Below are positions 10,393 through 19,377 of a DNA stretch of 64,000 nt, in pieces (positions within the stretch are counted from its first letter, which is position 1; each line of letters starts with the position of its first letter). A model generated the notes under the pieces. That model was not told the origin of the DNA. It made no database searches and was given only the letters and a program-made list of their open reading frames with translations. Position numbers and translations under genes: made by a program. Where the stretch lies: the NCBI RefSeq assembly GCF_002741075.1, contig NZ_CP016634.1, positions 4,323,501 to 4,387,500 of the forward strand, given 5' to 3'. The stretch is from Pseudomonas putida (GTDB taxonomy: Bacteria > Pseudomonadota > Gammaproteobacteria > Pseudomonadales > Pseudomonadaceae).

Positions 10393-11376
10393 TCATTGCG
10401 GTACGCGACTCAACGCCTCGAACCCCGCCCGAATCTTCTCTTCCGGCAGTTCATCGGCAATGAACACCATGACGCTTTCGCGCGCCTCGCCTTCGGCCCA
10501 CTCGGCATCCCAGTCGAAGCCATACAGCTTGAGCACGCCCTGGAACACCAGGCGACGGTCTTCGCCGGCGATGTTCAGCACGCCTTTGTAACGCAGCAGT
10601 TGCTTGCCGTGACTCTCCAGCAGCTCGTTCATGAAGTCGCTGAGGCGGTCGATGTCCAGCGGGGTGTGAGTGCGCAATACCAAGGTGGCGATGCGATCTG
10701 CGGTGGCGGGCTGGAGCACGGGCCGCAGGGCGGGCTTGAGGTTGCTCCCCAGGTCGGTGTTGAGGTTGAAGCCGCGCACATCGAGCAGTTCGGCCAGATC
10801 GATGCGACCGTGATCGACCTCACGGACCGCAGCACGGCCATTGATGCGGGAAAGACGCGCCGTCAAAGCCTCCACCGCCTCGGGTTCGACCAGATCGGTC
10901 TTGCTCAGCAACAGGCGATCAGCGAAACCCACCTGGGCCTGGGCGATGGCCTGGGTGAGATGCACTTCGGCGTGGGCCGCATCGACCAGCGTGATGATGC
11001 CGTCCAGCAGATAGCGCTCGCGCAGGTCTTCGTCGATGAAGAAGGTCTGCGCCACCGGCGCAGGGTCGGCCAGGCCCGTGCATTCGATCACCAGGCGGTC
11101 GAAAGCGATTTCGCCGGCATCCAGGCGTTCGAGCAGCAGGTACAAGGCCTTGGTCAGGTCGGTATGGATGGTGCAGCACACGCAGCCGTTGGCCAGGGTC
11201 ATGACCTGTACCGGCTCGTCACCGAGCAGCTGACTGTCGATGCCCGCTTCGCTGAACTCGTTCTCGATCACGGCGATCTTCAAGCCATGCTCGGCCTTGA
11301 GCATGTGCTTGAGCAGGGTGGTCTTGCCGGCGCCGAGAAAGCCGGTCAGCACCGTCACGGGAATAGGCGTTTGCAC
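10393..11376 (-). CDS. yjiA: YjiA-type CobW/G3E-family metal-binding GTPase
   Basis: Cytoplasmic P-loop GTPase of the G3E family (CobW, UreG, HypB relatives), thought to handle or insert transition metals. It is 327 aa, like E. coli YjiA. Walker A GFLGAGKTT is at 12-20, the family CxCC metal motif (Cys65, Cys67, Cys68 in GCVCC), switch ECTGLADP, and SKTD in place of the usual NKxD guanine motif. The CobW_C domain fills the last third. It lies upstream of nothing obvious on its strand but just downstream of the YbdD and cstA genes, as yjiA does near yjiX-yjiY in E. coli. The exact metal client is unknown. Confidence 0.85.
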   Translation of the reverse strand: MQTPIPVTVLTGFLGAGKTTLLKHMLKAEHGLKIAVIENEFSEAGIDSQLLGDEPVQVMTLANGCVCCTIHTDLTKALYLLLERLDAGEIAFDRLVIECTGLADPAPVAQTFFIDEDLRERYLLDGIITLVDAAHAEVHLTQAIAQAQVGFADRLLLSKTDLVEPEAVEALTARLSRINGRAAVREVDHGRIDLAELLDVRGFNLNTDLGSNLKPALRPVLQPATADRIATLVLRTHTPLDIDRLSDFMNELLESHGKQLLRYKGVLNIAGEDRRLVFQGVLKLYGFDWDAEWAEGEARESVMVFIADELPEEKIRAGFEALSRVPQ

Positions 11377-11427
11377 GCAGTCGTCTCCTGAAGCTGATAA
11401 GAATTGCGCAAGGCCGCAAGCAAGAAA

Positions 11428-11504
11428 CCTGTGGGAGCGAGTTCACCTCGCGAAGACATCAGTGAACTCACCGACGTATTCGCGGGTAATCCCGCGCCCA
11501 CAGG
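11428..11504. repeat. Inverted REP pair (BIME)
   Basis: Two REP units face each other: CCTGTGGGAGCGAGTTC at the left and TTCGCGGGTAATCCCGCG leading to CCCACAGG at the right. They separate the yjiA and ybdD-like genes. Confidence 0.7.
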
Positions 11505-11573
11505 TTCTGCCAATCAATGAAAAGCGTGATGTTCAGGGGAGGCCGGCGGCCCGGCCTCCCAGGGATTGCGGCG

Positions 11574-11771
11574 TCAACAGCACTTGGGGCCGGACTTGCC
11601 ACCGTAACGGGCCTCCTGGCGTTCGCGGAAGAACGCCTCGTAGCTCATCACCGGCTTGTCCGGGTGCTTGGTCTGCATGTGCTCGACATAGTTGTCGTAG
11701 TCAGGCATGCCGACCATCAGGCGGGCCGCCTGTCCCAGGTACTTACCCAGTCGACCCAGGTCGTTGAACAT
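11574..11771 (-). CDS. YbdD/YjiX family small protein
   Basis: A 65-aa DUF466 protein with the family core ([25 protein letters not shown]) and a C-terminal double cysteine. Such proteins are nearly always encoded directly after a CstA/BtsT transporter, as here (18 bases after the cstA stop). They are presumed accessory to peptide or pyruvate uptake; the biochemical role is not known. I start at the ATG 11771 with AGAGGA eight bases upstream; the adjacent GTG at 11774 is also possible. Confidence 0.85.
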   Translation of the reverse strand: MFNDLGRLGKYLGQAARLMVGMPDYDNYVEHMQTKHPDKPVMSYEAFFRERQEARYGGKSGPKCC

Positions 11772-11789
11772 CACTGCATTCCTCTTCGG

Positions 11790-13856
11790 TTACGCGTCAG
11801 GCAAAGCCTGGAATGGAGTTTCCTTGTCGCTGCGCTCCTTGCGGCCCAAGGCGGCGATGCCGACCTTGATGGCGAAGATCAGCACGCTGAACACTACCAC
11901 CAGGAACAGCACGGTCAGGCCCGCGTTGGTGTAGGCGTTGTAGATCACGTGCTGCATCTGGCCGATATCCTTGGCCGGCGCCAGTACCTGGCCTGCGTCC
12001 AGGGCGACGCTGTACTTGTTGGCCAGCGCCAGGAAGCCCACTGCCGGGTTCGGATCGAACAGTTTGATCAGGCCTGCGGCGGTGGTGCAGATCAGCAGCC
12101 AGGCGGCTGGCAGCAGGGTGACCCACACGTACTGCTGGCGCTTCATCTTGATCAGCACCACGGTGCCGAGCATCAGGGCGATACCGGCCAGCATCTGGTT
12201 GGAGATGCCGAACAGCGGCCACAGGGTATTGATGCCCCCAAGCGGATCGATCACGCCCTGGTACAACAGGTAGCCCCACAAAGCCACGCAGCCTGCGGTG
12301 CCCAGCAGGTTGGCGCCCCACGAGTCGGTACGCTTGAGGGCCGGAACGAAGCTGCCCAGCAGGTCCTGCAGCATGAAGCGACCGGCACGGGTACCGGCGT
12401 CCACCGCGGTGAGGATGAACAGTGCTTCGAACAGGATCGCGAAGTGGTACCAGAACGCCATGGTGTTATCACCCGGCAGCACCTGGTGCAGGATCTGGGC
12501 GATCCCCACTGCCAGGGTCGGCGCACCACCGGCACGGGCCAGGACAGTATGCTCGCCGATGTCACGGGCAGTGGCCTCTAGCTGCTCGGGGGTGATCATG
12601 AAGCCCCAGCTGCTGACCGTCTGGGCGACCGACACGACGTCAGCACCGACCACTGCGGCCGGGCTGTTCATGGCGAAGTACACACCCGGCTCGATCACCG
12701 AGGCGGCGACCATGGCCATGATGGCGACGAACGATTCCATCAGCATGCCGCCATAGCCGATGTAGCGGGCGTTGACTTCGTTGTCCAGCAGCTTGGGCGT
12801 GGTCCCCGAGGAGATCAGCGCGTGGAAGCCGGACACCGCGCCACAGGCGATGGTAATGAACAGGAACGGGAACAGGGTGCCCTTCCAGACAGGGCCGGTG
12901 CCGTCGGTGAACTGGGTCAGGGCCGGCATCTTCAGTTCCGGCGCGATGATCAGGATACCGATGGCCAGGCCCACGATGGTGCCGATCTTGAGGAAGGTCG
13001 ACAGGTAGTCACGCGGCGCAAGCACCAGCCACACAGGCAGCACGGCAGCCACGAAGCCATAACCGACCAGCATCCAGGTGATCTGCACGCCAGTGAAAGT
13101 GAACGCCGGGCCCCAGACCGGATCCGCCGCCACCTGGCCCCCCAGCCAGATCGACAGCAGCAGCAGGACCACACCGATGATCGAGATCTCACCAATGCGG
13201 CCCGGGCGGATGTAGCGCATGTACACGCCCATGAACATCGCGATCGGGATGGTCGCCATCACCGTGAACATGCCCCATGGGCTCTCGGCCAGGGCCTTGA
13301 CCACGATCAGCGCCAGCACCGCGAGGATGATGATCATGATCAGGAAGCAGCCGAACAGGGCGATGGTGCCGGGGATGCGGCCCATTTCCTCACGGACCAT
13401 GTCCCCCAGGGAACGGCCGTTACGGCGTGTGGACAGGAACAGGATCATGAAGTCCTGCACCGCACCGGCCAGCACGACGCCTGCGATCAGCCAGAGCGTG
13501 CCGGGCAGGTAGCCCATCTGTGCGGCAAGCACTGGGCCGACCAGGGGGCCCGCGCCGGCGATGGCCGCGAAATGGTGACCGAATAGAATGTGTTTGTTGG
13601 TCGGGACGTAATCCAGGCCATCGTTGTTGAGCACCGCCGGTGTGGCCCGACGGGGGTCGAGCTGCATCACCTTGGTGGCGATGAACAGGCTGTAGTAACG
13701 ATAGGCGACCAGGTAGATGGCCACTGCCGCGACCACGATCCACAAGGCGTTGATCGCCTCGCCACGACGCAGGGCGACCACACCCAGCGCACAGGCTCCT
13801 ATGACTGCCAGCGCCAGCCACGGAATGTGGCGTAGCAGGCTATTATTGTTGTTCAT
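11790..13856 (-). CDS. cstA: Carbon starvation protein A family transporter
   Basis: Polytopic inner-membrane transporter of the CstA/BtsT family (pyruvate or peptide uptake, induced at carbon limitation in relatives). It is 688 aa with many hydrophobic helices from the N-terminus onward. The family motif FGHHFAAIAGAGPLVGPVLAA follows the second helix and GVVSGFHALISSGTTPK-like sequence lies mid-protein. The short C-terminal cytoplasmic tail is charged. It forms an operon with the downstream YbdD-like gene. Length and the yjiX/yjiA neighbours fit the E. coli btsT (yjiY) arrangement as well as cstA, so substrate choice is open. Confidence 0.9.
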   Translation of the reverse strand: MNNNNSLLRHIPWLALAVIGACALGVVALRRGEAINALWIVVAAVAIYLVAYRYYSLFIATKVMQLDPRRATPAVLNNDGLDYVPTNKHILFGHHFAAIAGAGPLVGPVLAAQMGYLPGTLWLIAGVVLAGAVQDFMILFLSTRRNGRSLGDMVREEMGRIPGTIALFGCFLIMIIILAVLALIVVKALAESPWGMFTVMATIPIAMFMGVYMRYIRPGRIGEISIIGVVLLLLSIWLGGQVAADPVWGPAFTFTGVQITWMLVGYGFVAAVLPVWLVLAPRDYLSTFLKIGTIVGLAIGILIIAPELKMPALTQFTDGTGPVWKGTLFPFLFITIACGAVSGFHALISSGTTPKLLDNEVNARYIGYGGMLMESFVAIMAMVAASVIEPGVYFAMNSPAAVVGADVVSVAQTVSSWGFMITPEQLEATARDIGEHTVLARAGGAPTLAVGIAQILHQVLPGDNTMAFWYHFAILFEALFILTAVDAGTRAGRFMLQDLLGSFVPALKRTDSWGANLLGTAGCVALWGYLLYQGVIDPLGGINTLWPLFGISNQMLAGIALMLGTVVLIKMKRQQYVWVTLLPAAWLLICTTAAGLIKLFDPNPAVGFLALANKYSVALDAGQVLAPAKDIGQMQHVIYNAYTNAGLTVLFLVVVFSVLIFAIKVGIAALGRKERSDKETPFQALPDA

Positions 13857-14025
13857 GGTTTACTTCCAGCTGGTGGATTGGAAAAAGACCGCCCATCGAG
13901 TCTAGGGCGTGTCATCGCGCATTGCCACACTTGCTTTGGTCTAGAGCCTCTGCGGCCCGATTTCGGCACCGGTAGGACATACACAATCAACTATAGTCAG
14001 GAAGTCTCCCCGGAGGGCCTGCCCC

Positions 14026-14391
14026 ATGAGCGAACACGACGAACGCCGCCGTTTCCTGCGCATTGACTTCGACGCCCCCACCGAACTGCGCCAGGGCCTC
14101 AAACGCTGGCCGGTAAAGCTGCTGGACCTCTCGCTCAAGGGCTTGTTGATCGAGAGGCCAGAACCTTGGGATGCCGACCTGACCCAGGATTTCGATGCCA
14201 TCATCCACCTGGACCCACACAACCACGTGCGCATGCAGGTCGAACTGCGCCATGAAGAGCCCACGCGCCTGGGCTTCATCTGCCTTTATATCGATATCGA
14301 TTCGATGAGCCATTTGCACCGTCTTGTAGAGCTGAATGTGGCCGACAGCACCGAAATGATGCGCGAGCTGCGCGAACTCATCGAATATTGA
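14026..14391 (+). CDS. PilZ domain protein (c-di-GMP receptor)
   Basis: A single-domain PilZ protein of 121 aa. Both c-di-GMP binding signatures are present: RRRFLR near residues 7-12 and DLSLKG near 34-39. There is no membrane segment, so it is probably a cytoplasmic adaptor that passes the c-di-GMP signal to a partner. It is divergent from cstA. The start at 14026 is preceded by CCGGAGGG with suitable spacing. Its target cannot be told from context. Confidence 0.88.
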   Translation: MSEHDERRRFLRIDFDAPTELRQGLKRWPVKLLDLSLKGLLIERPEPWDADLTQDFDAIIHLDPHNHVRMQVELRHEEPTRLGFICLYIDIDSMSHLHRLVELNVADSTEMMRELRELIEY

Positions 14392-14430
14392 TATCTCTTA
14401 GCTTGCTAACCTTCTAGCCTTCTCGTGTTT

Positions 14431-14546
14431 CCTGTCTACCCAGACAGCTTTCTGCTGTGGGGTGGACAGGGTGCTCACACCCCTCTAGCACCGCCTCTGA
14501 CACTTTGGAACACAACCTGCATTGAGATGAACCGCACGTGGCGGTT
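14431..14546. other. Cluster of stem-loops, possible structured RNA
   Basis: Three hairpins follow each other: 14431-14470 (11-bp outer stem, 5-bp inner stem, TTTCT loop), 14470-14492 (GGTGCT/AGCACC) and 14530-14546 (AACCGC/GCGGTT). They lie between the PilZ gene and the NCS2 permease gene, upstream of a TTGTATACAA dyad. A PilZ terminator, a leader RNA or a small RNA are all possible. I match it to no known RNA family. Confidence 0.35.
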
Positions 14547-14573
14547 ACCTGTGCTCGTGCTCCAATCAAAAAC

Positions 14574-14618
14574 TTGTATACAATTCATGTGGTATTTGTT
14601 TGTAGGAATTGTCTACAG
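14574..14618. promoter_or_regulatory. Operator-like dyads before the NCS2 permease
   Basis: TTGTATACAA (14574-14583) is a perfect 10-bp palindrome. A related TTGTCTACAG follows at 14609-14618. The region is locally AT-rich and ends 35 bases before the permease start, so it is a likely promoter/operator. The palindrome resembles sites of FadR-type GntR regulators; the actual regulator is unknown. Confidence 0.45.
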
Positions 14619-14652
14619 TAGCGGCACAACAATAAACAAGTGAGCCTGCTCC

Positions 14653-16170
14653 ATGACTACGTCCCCTAGCACGTCTCCCACCAAACGTCCCGAAGACGAA
14701 AACCTCGGGCTTGGTGCCAACTTGGCTTATGGTCTGCAGCACGTATTGACCATGTATGGGGGCATCGTTGCCGTACCCCTGATCCTCGGCCAGGCAGCAG
14801 GCCTGGCACCTGCGGAGATCGGTATCCTGATCGCCGCGTCGTTGTTTGCCGGCGGACTGGCAACCTTGTTGCAAACCCTCGGCCTGCCGTTCTTCGGCTG
14901 CCAGCTACCGCTGGTACAAGGGGTTTCGTTCGCAGGCGTGGCAACCATGGGCGCCATTCTCAGCAGCCAGGATGGCGGCGGTCTGCCGGGGGTGCTCGGT
15001 GCGGTGATGGCAGCGTCGTTCATTGGCTTTCTCATTACCCCGGTGTTCTCGCGCATCACCAAGTTCTTCCCGCCGCTGGTGACCGGTATCGTCATCACCA
15101 CCATCGGCCTCACCCTGATGCCTGTCGCCGCACGCTGGGTCATGGGCGGCAACAGTGCCTCACCGGAGTTCGGCAGCGTGGCCAACATCGGCTTGGCGGC
15201 ACTGACCTTCGCCATCGTCCTGGTGCTGAGCAAGCTGGGCAGCGCGACCATCTCGCGTCTGTCAATCCTGCTGGCCATGGTCATCGGCACCCTGATCGCC
15301 TGGTCGCTGGGCATGACCGACTTCAGCAAGGTCACCGAAGGCCCGATCTTCGCCTTCCCCACTCCGTTCCATTTCGGCATGCCGACCTTCCACATCGCCG
15401 CGATCCTGTCGATGTGCATCGTGATCATGGTGACCCTGGTGGAAACCTCGGCAGACATCCTCGCCGTGGGTGAGATCATCGACACCAAGGTCGACTCCAA
15501 GCGTCTGGGCAACGGCCTGCGCGCCGACATGGCCTCAAGCATCCTGGCGCCGATCTTCGGCTCCTTCACCCAGAGCGCCTTCGCCCAGAACGTCGGTCTG
15601 GTGGCCGTGACCGGGGTCAAGAGCCGCTACGTGGTGGCCACCGGTGGTGTGATTCTGGTGGTCCTGGGTCTGCTGCCGATCATGGGTCGCATCATCGCCG
15701 CAGTACCTACCCCGGTACTGGGTGGCGCCGGCATCGTGCTGTTCGGCACCGTGGCAGCCAGCGGCATCCGCACCCTGTCGACGGTCAACTACAAGAACAA
15801 CGTCAACCTGATCATCGTCGCCGCCTCCCTGGGCTTCGGCATGATCCCGATCGCTGCGCCGACCTTCTACCACAACTTCCCGAGCTGGTTCGAAACCATC
15901 TTCCACTCGGGCATCAGTTCCGCAGCGATCATGGCCATCCTGCTGAACCTGCTGTTCAACCACGTCAAGACCGGCAATTCGGACCAACAGTCGGTGTTCG
16001 CCGCCGCCTACGAACGCACCATCCAGTACTCGGACATCTCGTGCCTGCGTGATGGCGACTACTTTAAAGATGGCAAGCTGTTCGACGCCGAAGGCAACGA
16101 AGTGCCCGTGATGGAAATCGACGAAGATGGCAACCAAGCGCCCCGGCGCAAAGCGTTAGCCGAGCACTGA
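14653..16170 (+). CDS. NCS2 family urate/xanthine-type permease
   Basis: Inner-membrane purine:cation symporter of the nucleobase-ascorbate transporter family. The protein is 505 aa with about 14 hydrophobic segments. It has the TM1 GLQH motif, the TM8 acidic residue in VETSADILAVGE, and the family signature QNVGLVAVTG in TM10. Sequence character is nearer UacT/YgfU and XanQ than the uracil permeases, so urate or xanthine is the likely substrate (inference). A hydrophilic C-terminal tail of about 60 aa follows the last helix. It is transcribed alone and ends at a strong terminator. Confidence 0.88.
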   Translation: MTTSPSTSPTKRPEDENLGLGANLAYGLQHVLTMYGGIVAVPLILGQAAGLAPAEIGILIAASLFAGGLATLLQTLGLPFFGCQLPLVQGVSFAGVATMGAILSSQDGGGLPGVLGAVMAASFIGFLITPVFSRITKFFPPLVTGIVITTIGLTLMPVAARWVMGGNSASPEFGSVANIGLAALTFAIVLVLSKLGSATISRLSILLAMVIGTLIAWSLGMTDFSKVTEGPIFAFPTPFHFGMPTFHIAAILSMCIVIMVTLVETSADILAVGEIIDTKVDSKRLGNGLRADMASSILAPIFGSFTQSAFAQNVGLVAVTGVKSRYVVATGGVILVVLGLLPIMGRIIAAVPTPVLGGAGIVLFGTVAASGIRTLSTVNYKNNVNLIIVAASLGFGMIPIAAPTFYHNFPSWFETIFHSGISSAAIMAILLNLLFNHVKTGNSDQQSVFAAAYERTIQYSDISCLRDGDYFKDGKLFDAEGNEVPVMEIDEDGNQAPRRKALAEH

Positions 16171-16190
16171 TCGCCCGTAGAGGTGATCGA

Positions 16191-16224
16191 GGGGAGCCGA
16201 TGCGCATCGTCGGCTCCCCTTTTT
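16191..16224 (+). terminator. Rho-independent terminator of the NCS2 permease gene
   Basis: A perfect 10-bp stem (GGGGAGCCGA with TCGGCTCCCC) closes a 9-base loop, followed by five T. Confidence 0.9.
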
Positions 16225-16260
16225 CTTTGTTCTGAACTGGCCCGATGCCGCGGCGCTTTG

Positions 16261-16341
16261 TTCGCGGGCAACCCGCTCCGACAGGTTCTCCAGCACTCTC
16301 AGTAGCGGCGCGGTACCTGTGGAAGCGGGTTTACCCGCGAA
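16261..16341. repeat. Inverted REP pair (BIME)
   Basis: Two REP units in opposite orientation, at about 16261-16286 and 16317-16341, between the convergent NCS2 permease and radA genes. Confidence 0.75.
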
Positions 16342-16356
16342 AGGGCCGCTGCGATG

Positions 16357-17724
16357 TCACTCGAACAACGCATCCAGCGCCTGCTCAAGGCGCGTCACCG
16401 CAATGACCTGCAAACCTGCCGGCGCCTCCTTCGGCGCATTGCCCTTGGGCACGATCGCGCGCTTGAAACCATGCTTGGCAGCTTCCTTGAGGCGCTCCTG
16501 ACCACTGGGTACAGGGCGTACTTCGCCAGACAAGCCGATCTCGCCGAACACCAGCAACCCATGGGCCAGCGGGCGGTTGCGCAGGCTGGACATCACCGCT
16601 GCGAGCAGCGCCAGGTCCGACGCCGTCTCCAGCACCTTCACCCCGCCCACCACGTTGAGGAACACGTCCTGATCATGGGTGGGAATGCCGCCATGGCGGT
16701 GCAACACCGCCAGCAGCATGGCCAGGCGGTTCTGGTCCAGCCCCAGGGTGACCCGGCGAGGGTTGGCCAGGTGGCTGTCGTCCACCAACGCCTGGACTTC
16801 CACCAGCATCGGCCGGGTGCCCTCCCAGGTGGCCATGACCACGCTGCCGGGAACCTCCTCCTGGGTGCGGTTGAGGAAGATCGCCGACGGGTTGGAGACC
16901 TCCTTGAGTCCTCGGTCGGTCATGCCGAACACGCCCAGTTCGTTGACGGCGCCGAAGCGGTTCTTCACCGCCCGCAGCAGGCGCAGGCGGCCATCGGACT
17001 CGCCTTCGAAATACAGCACGGTGTCGACCATGTGCTCCAGCACCCGCGGCCCGGCCAGCGAGCCCTCCTTGGTGACGTGCCCCACCAGGAAGATCGCCGT
17101 ACCGCTCTGCTTGGCATAACGCACCAACAATGCCGTGCTCTCGCGCACCTGGGCGACGCCGCCGGGGGCCGACTGCAACTGCTCGGTGAAGATGGTCTGG
17201 ATCGAGTCGATGACCATGACCCGGGGCTTTTCCACCCGTGCGGTGGCGATGATCGTCTCGATGCAGGTCTCGGTCATCACCTTGAGCTGTTCCTGGGGCA
17301 GGCCCAGGCGCCGTGAGCGCATGGCCACCTGCTGCTGGGACTCCTCCCCGGTGACATACAGGGCCGGCATGCGGGTGGCGATGTTGCACAGGGTCTGCAG
17401 GAGGATGGTCGACTTGCCGATACCAGGGTCGCCGCCGATGAGCACCACCGAGCCATCCACCAGGCCGCCGCCGAGCACTCGGTCGAGTTCGGTGCTGCTG
17501 GTGGTAAAGCGCGGGATTTCCTCGACGCTGACTTCGGCCAGGGTCTTGATCTGCGCCTGTTGCCCAGCCCAGCCGGTACGCCCGGCCGGCGCCGCGGCGC
17601 CACCGCTTTCGATCATGGTTTCGACCAGGGTGTTCCAGGCCCCGCATTCGCCGCACTGGCCTGCCCATTTGGGAAAGGTTGCGCCGCACTCGGTGCAGCC
17701 ATACAAGCGCTTGGCCTTGGCCAT
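16357..17724 (-). CDS. radA: DNA repair protein RadA
   Basis: RecA-related ATPase that helps process recombination intermediates and drives branch migration. It is 455 aa. An N-terminal C4 zinc finger (Cys10, Cys13, Cys24, Cys27) precedes the ATPase with Walker A GGDPGIGKST and the RadA-specific KNRFG motif. A Lon-protease-like domain without a catalytic dyad ends the protein. The ATG at 17724 follows GGAGAC seven bases upstream and gives the usual MAKAKRLYGCTECG start; the open frame upstream to 17835 is not conserved. It is divergent from mscL. Confidence 0.97.
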   Translation of the reverse strand: MAKAKRLYGCTECGATFPKWAGQCGECGAWNTLVETMIESGGAAAPAGRTGWAGQQAQIKTLAEVSVEEIPRFTTSSTELDRVLGGGLVDGSVVLIGGDPGIGKSTILLQTLCNIATRMPALYVTGEESQQQVAMRSRRLGLPQEQLKVMTETCIETIIATARVEKPRVMVIDSIQTIFTEQLQSAPGGVAQVRESTALLVRYAKQSGTAIFLVGHVTKEGSLAGPRVLEHMVDTVLYFEGESDGRLRLLRAVKNRFGAVNELGVFGMTDRGLKEVSNPSAIFLNRTQEEVPGSVVMATWEGTRPMLVEVQALVDDSHLANPRRVTLGLDQNRLAMLLAVLHRHGGIPTHDQDVFLNVVGGVKVLETASDLALLAAVMSSLRNRPLAHGLLVFGEIGLSGEVRPVPSGQERLKEAAKHGFKRAIVPKGNAPKEAPAGLQVIAVTRLEQALDALFE

Positions 17725-17899
17725 GGGCTCAGTCTCCTGGAAAAATCGCCATGATAGCCGAGCCGGACGTGTCTCGAACGCGCTCAGGGGCGACAAAACT
17801 ATTCGCTCTAAGCGAAGTCTGTAATCGCGATGCAACGCATGAAGCGCATTGCTGGCTTACACTGCGATTTACCTCTCCATTTGTTACAAGGAATAAACC

Positions 17900-18310
17900 A
17901 TGGGCATGCTCAGTGAATTCAAGGCCTTCGCGGTCAAGGGAAATGTCGTCGACATGGCAGTCGGTATCATCATCGGAGCGGCCTTTGGCAAGATCGTATC
18001 GTCCTTCGTCGGCGACGTGGTCATGCCACCGCTGGGCCTGTTGATTGGCGGCGTGGACTTCAGCGACCTGGCCATCACCCTCAAGGCCGCCGAAGGTGAC
18101 GTGCCGGCGGTAGTGCTGGCCTACGGCAAGTTCATCCAGACGGTGATCGACTTCCTGATCGTCGCCTTCGCCATCTTCATGGGCATCAAGGCGATCAATC
18201 GCCTCAAGCGTGAAGAGGCCGTGGCGCCGAGCGCACCGCCTGTGCCGAGCGCCGAGGAAACCCTGCTGACCGAGATCCGCGACCTGCTCAAGGCGCAGAA
18301 TCGGCAGTGA
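17900..18310 (+). CDS. mscL: Large-conductance mechanosensitive channel MscL
   Basis: Homopentameric inner-membrane safety valve that opens under high membrane tension during hypo-osmotic shock. It is 136 aa, the normal length. The amphipathic N-terminal helix ([13 protein letters not shown]) leads into TM1 with the pore motif [14 protein letters not shown] periplasmic loop, TM2 and a cytoplasmic helical bundle ([13 protein letters not shown]) follow. A clear AAGGA ribosome site lies upstream. It is divergent from radA. Confidence 0.97.
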   Translation: MGMLSEFKAFAVKGNVVDMAVGIIIGAAFGKIVSSFVGDVVMPPLGLLIGGVDFSDLAITLKAAEGDVPAVVLAYGKFIQTVIDFLIVAFAIFMGIKAINRLKREEAVAPSAPPVPSAEETLLTEIRDLLKAQNRQ

Positions 18311-18364
18311 CACAAGGGCCCGCCGGGAGCAGGCAAGCGTAACCCTCCTGCTCCGTGGCATCCT

Positions 18365-18424
18365 CTTCGCGGGTGAACCCGCCCCCACCGGGGCCAGCGC
18401 CGACCTGTGGGGGCGGGTTTACCC
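18365..18424. repeat. Inverted REP pair (BIME)
   Basis: Facing REP units TTCGCGGGTGAACCCGC and GGGGCGGGTTTACCC lie between the convergent mscL and fpr genes. Confidence 0.75.
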
Positions 18425-18431
18425 ACGGCGT

Positions 18432-19208
18432 TTACCAGTAGTTCTCCACCGCCACCTGCCCTGGCCGCTTGCTCAGGCTCAACTGCAGGTCCCGCGCCTT
18501 CAGGACCTTGCGCGTGTCATCGATCATGTCCGGGTTGCCGCACAGCATGATGCGTGAATGCTCCGGCGACAGCGCCAGCCCCGCCGCCTTTTCCAGCTCA
18601 CCGTTTTCGATCAGCGTGGTGATCCGCGCATTGAGCGCACCCGGATACGCCTCACGGGTGACCACCGGAATGAACTGCAGCTTGCCCGCGAATTCCGCCA
18701 GGTACTCACGTTGCTCGAGGCCTGCAATCAGGTCCAGATAGGCCAGCTCCTTCGCTTCGCGCACCGAATACACCAGCTTGATGTGCTCGAAACGCTCCCA
18801 GGCTTCGAAGTCCTGAAGGATCGACATGAACGGCGCGATGCCGGTGCCTGTCGCCAGCAACCACAGGTCGCGGCCGCCAACGAAGCGGTCGAGGGTCAGG
18901 TAGCCGAAGGCCTGGCGGTCGATCAGCAAGGTATCGCCCTCACCCAGACGGCTCAACTCGCTGGTGAACTCGCCCCCCGGCACGACGATGGAAAAGAAGT
19001 CGAGAAACTCGTCATGGGGCGCGCTGACCATCGAGTACGCCCGCCATACCACGCTGCCGTCGGCCTTGGTCACGCCCAGGCGCGCGAACTGCCCGGAGCG
19101 GAAGCGAAAGCCTGGATCGCGGGTGACCCGCAGAGTGAACAGGCTGGAGGTGAGCGGCTGGACCTCGAGCAGGGTCTGACGGGTGAATTTGTCGGCGCTG
19201 GCGGTCAT
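18432..19208 (-). CDS. fpr: Ferredoxin--NADP+ reductase
   Basis: FAD enzyme that passes electrons between NADPH and ferredoxin/flavodoxin, supplying low-potential electrons for Fe-S and oxidative stress metabolism. It is 258 aa with the FAD motif RAYSM, the NADP motif GTGIAPF, CGNP, and a C-terminal tyrosine-tryptophan (ENYW). That end is like E. coli Fpr (EHYW) and unlike the other Pseudomonas Fpr, which carries a C-terminal extension. It thus corresponds to the FprB type. No finR regulator is adjacent. The start at 19208 gives the family N-terminus; upstream in-frame ATGs at 19220 and 19265 are less likely. Confidence 0.92.
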   Translation of the reverse strand: MTASADKFTRQTLLEVQPLTSSLFTLRVTRDPGFRFRSGQFARLGVTKADGSVVWRAYSMVSAPHDEFLDFFSIVVPGGEFTSELSRLGEGDTLLIDRQAFGYLTLDRFVGGRDLWLLATGTGIAPFMSILQDFEAWERFEHIKLVYSVREAKELAYLDLIAGLEQREYLAEFAGKLQFIPVVTREAYPGALNARITTLIENGELEKAAGLALSPEHSRIMLCGNPDMIDDTRKVLKARDLQLSLSKRPGQVAVENYW

Positions 19209-19377
19209 GACGGACTCCATCGGGCAGGTGCGCCCAGTGTCGCCCAAAGCGCCAGGGATGAACACCGATGGTTTGTAGGGCCTCCATCGTACAAGCGGAC
19301 GGCAAAGCCCTGTAGAATCGCGCCTTTGAAGCTCGACGTGGCCTGCGTCGAACAGATTGGTACCCGAGCCCTACGCC

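Noticed and set aside
16261..16341. REP pairs considered as CRISPR repeats
   Set aside because: They occur as single inverted pairs between genes, with palindromic cores and no regular spacer array.
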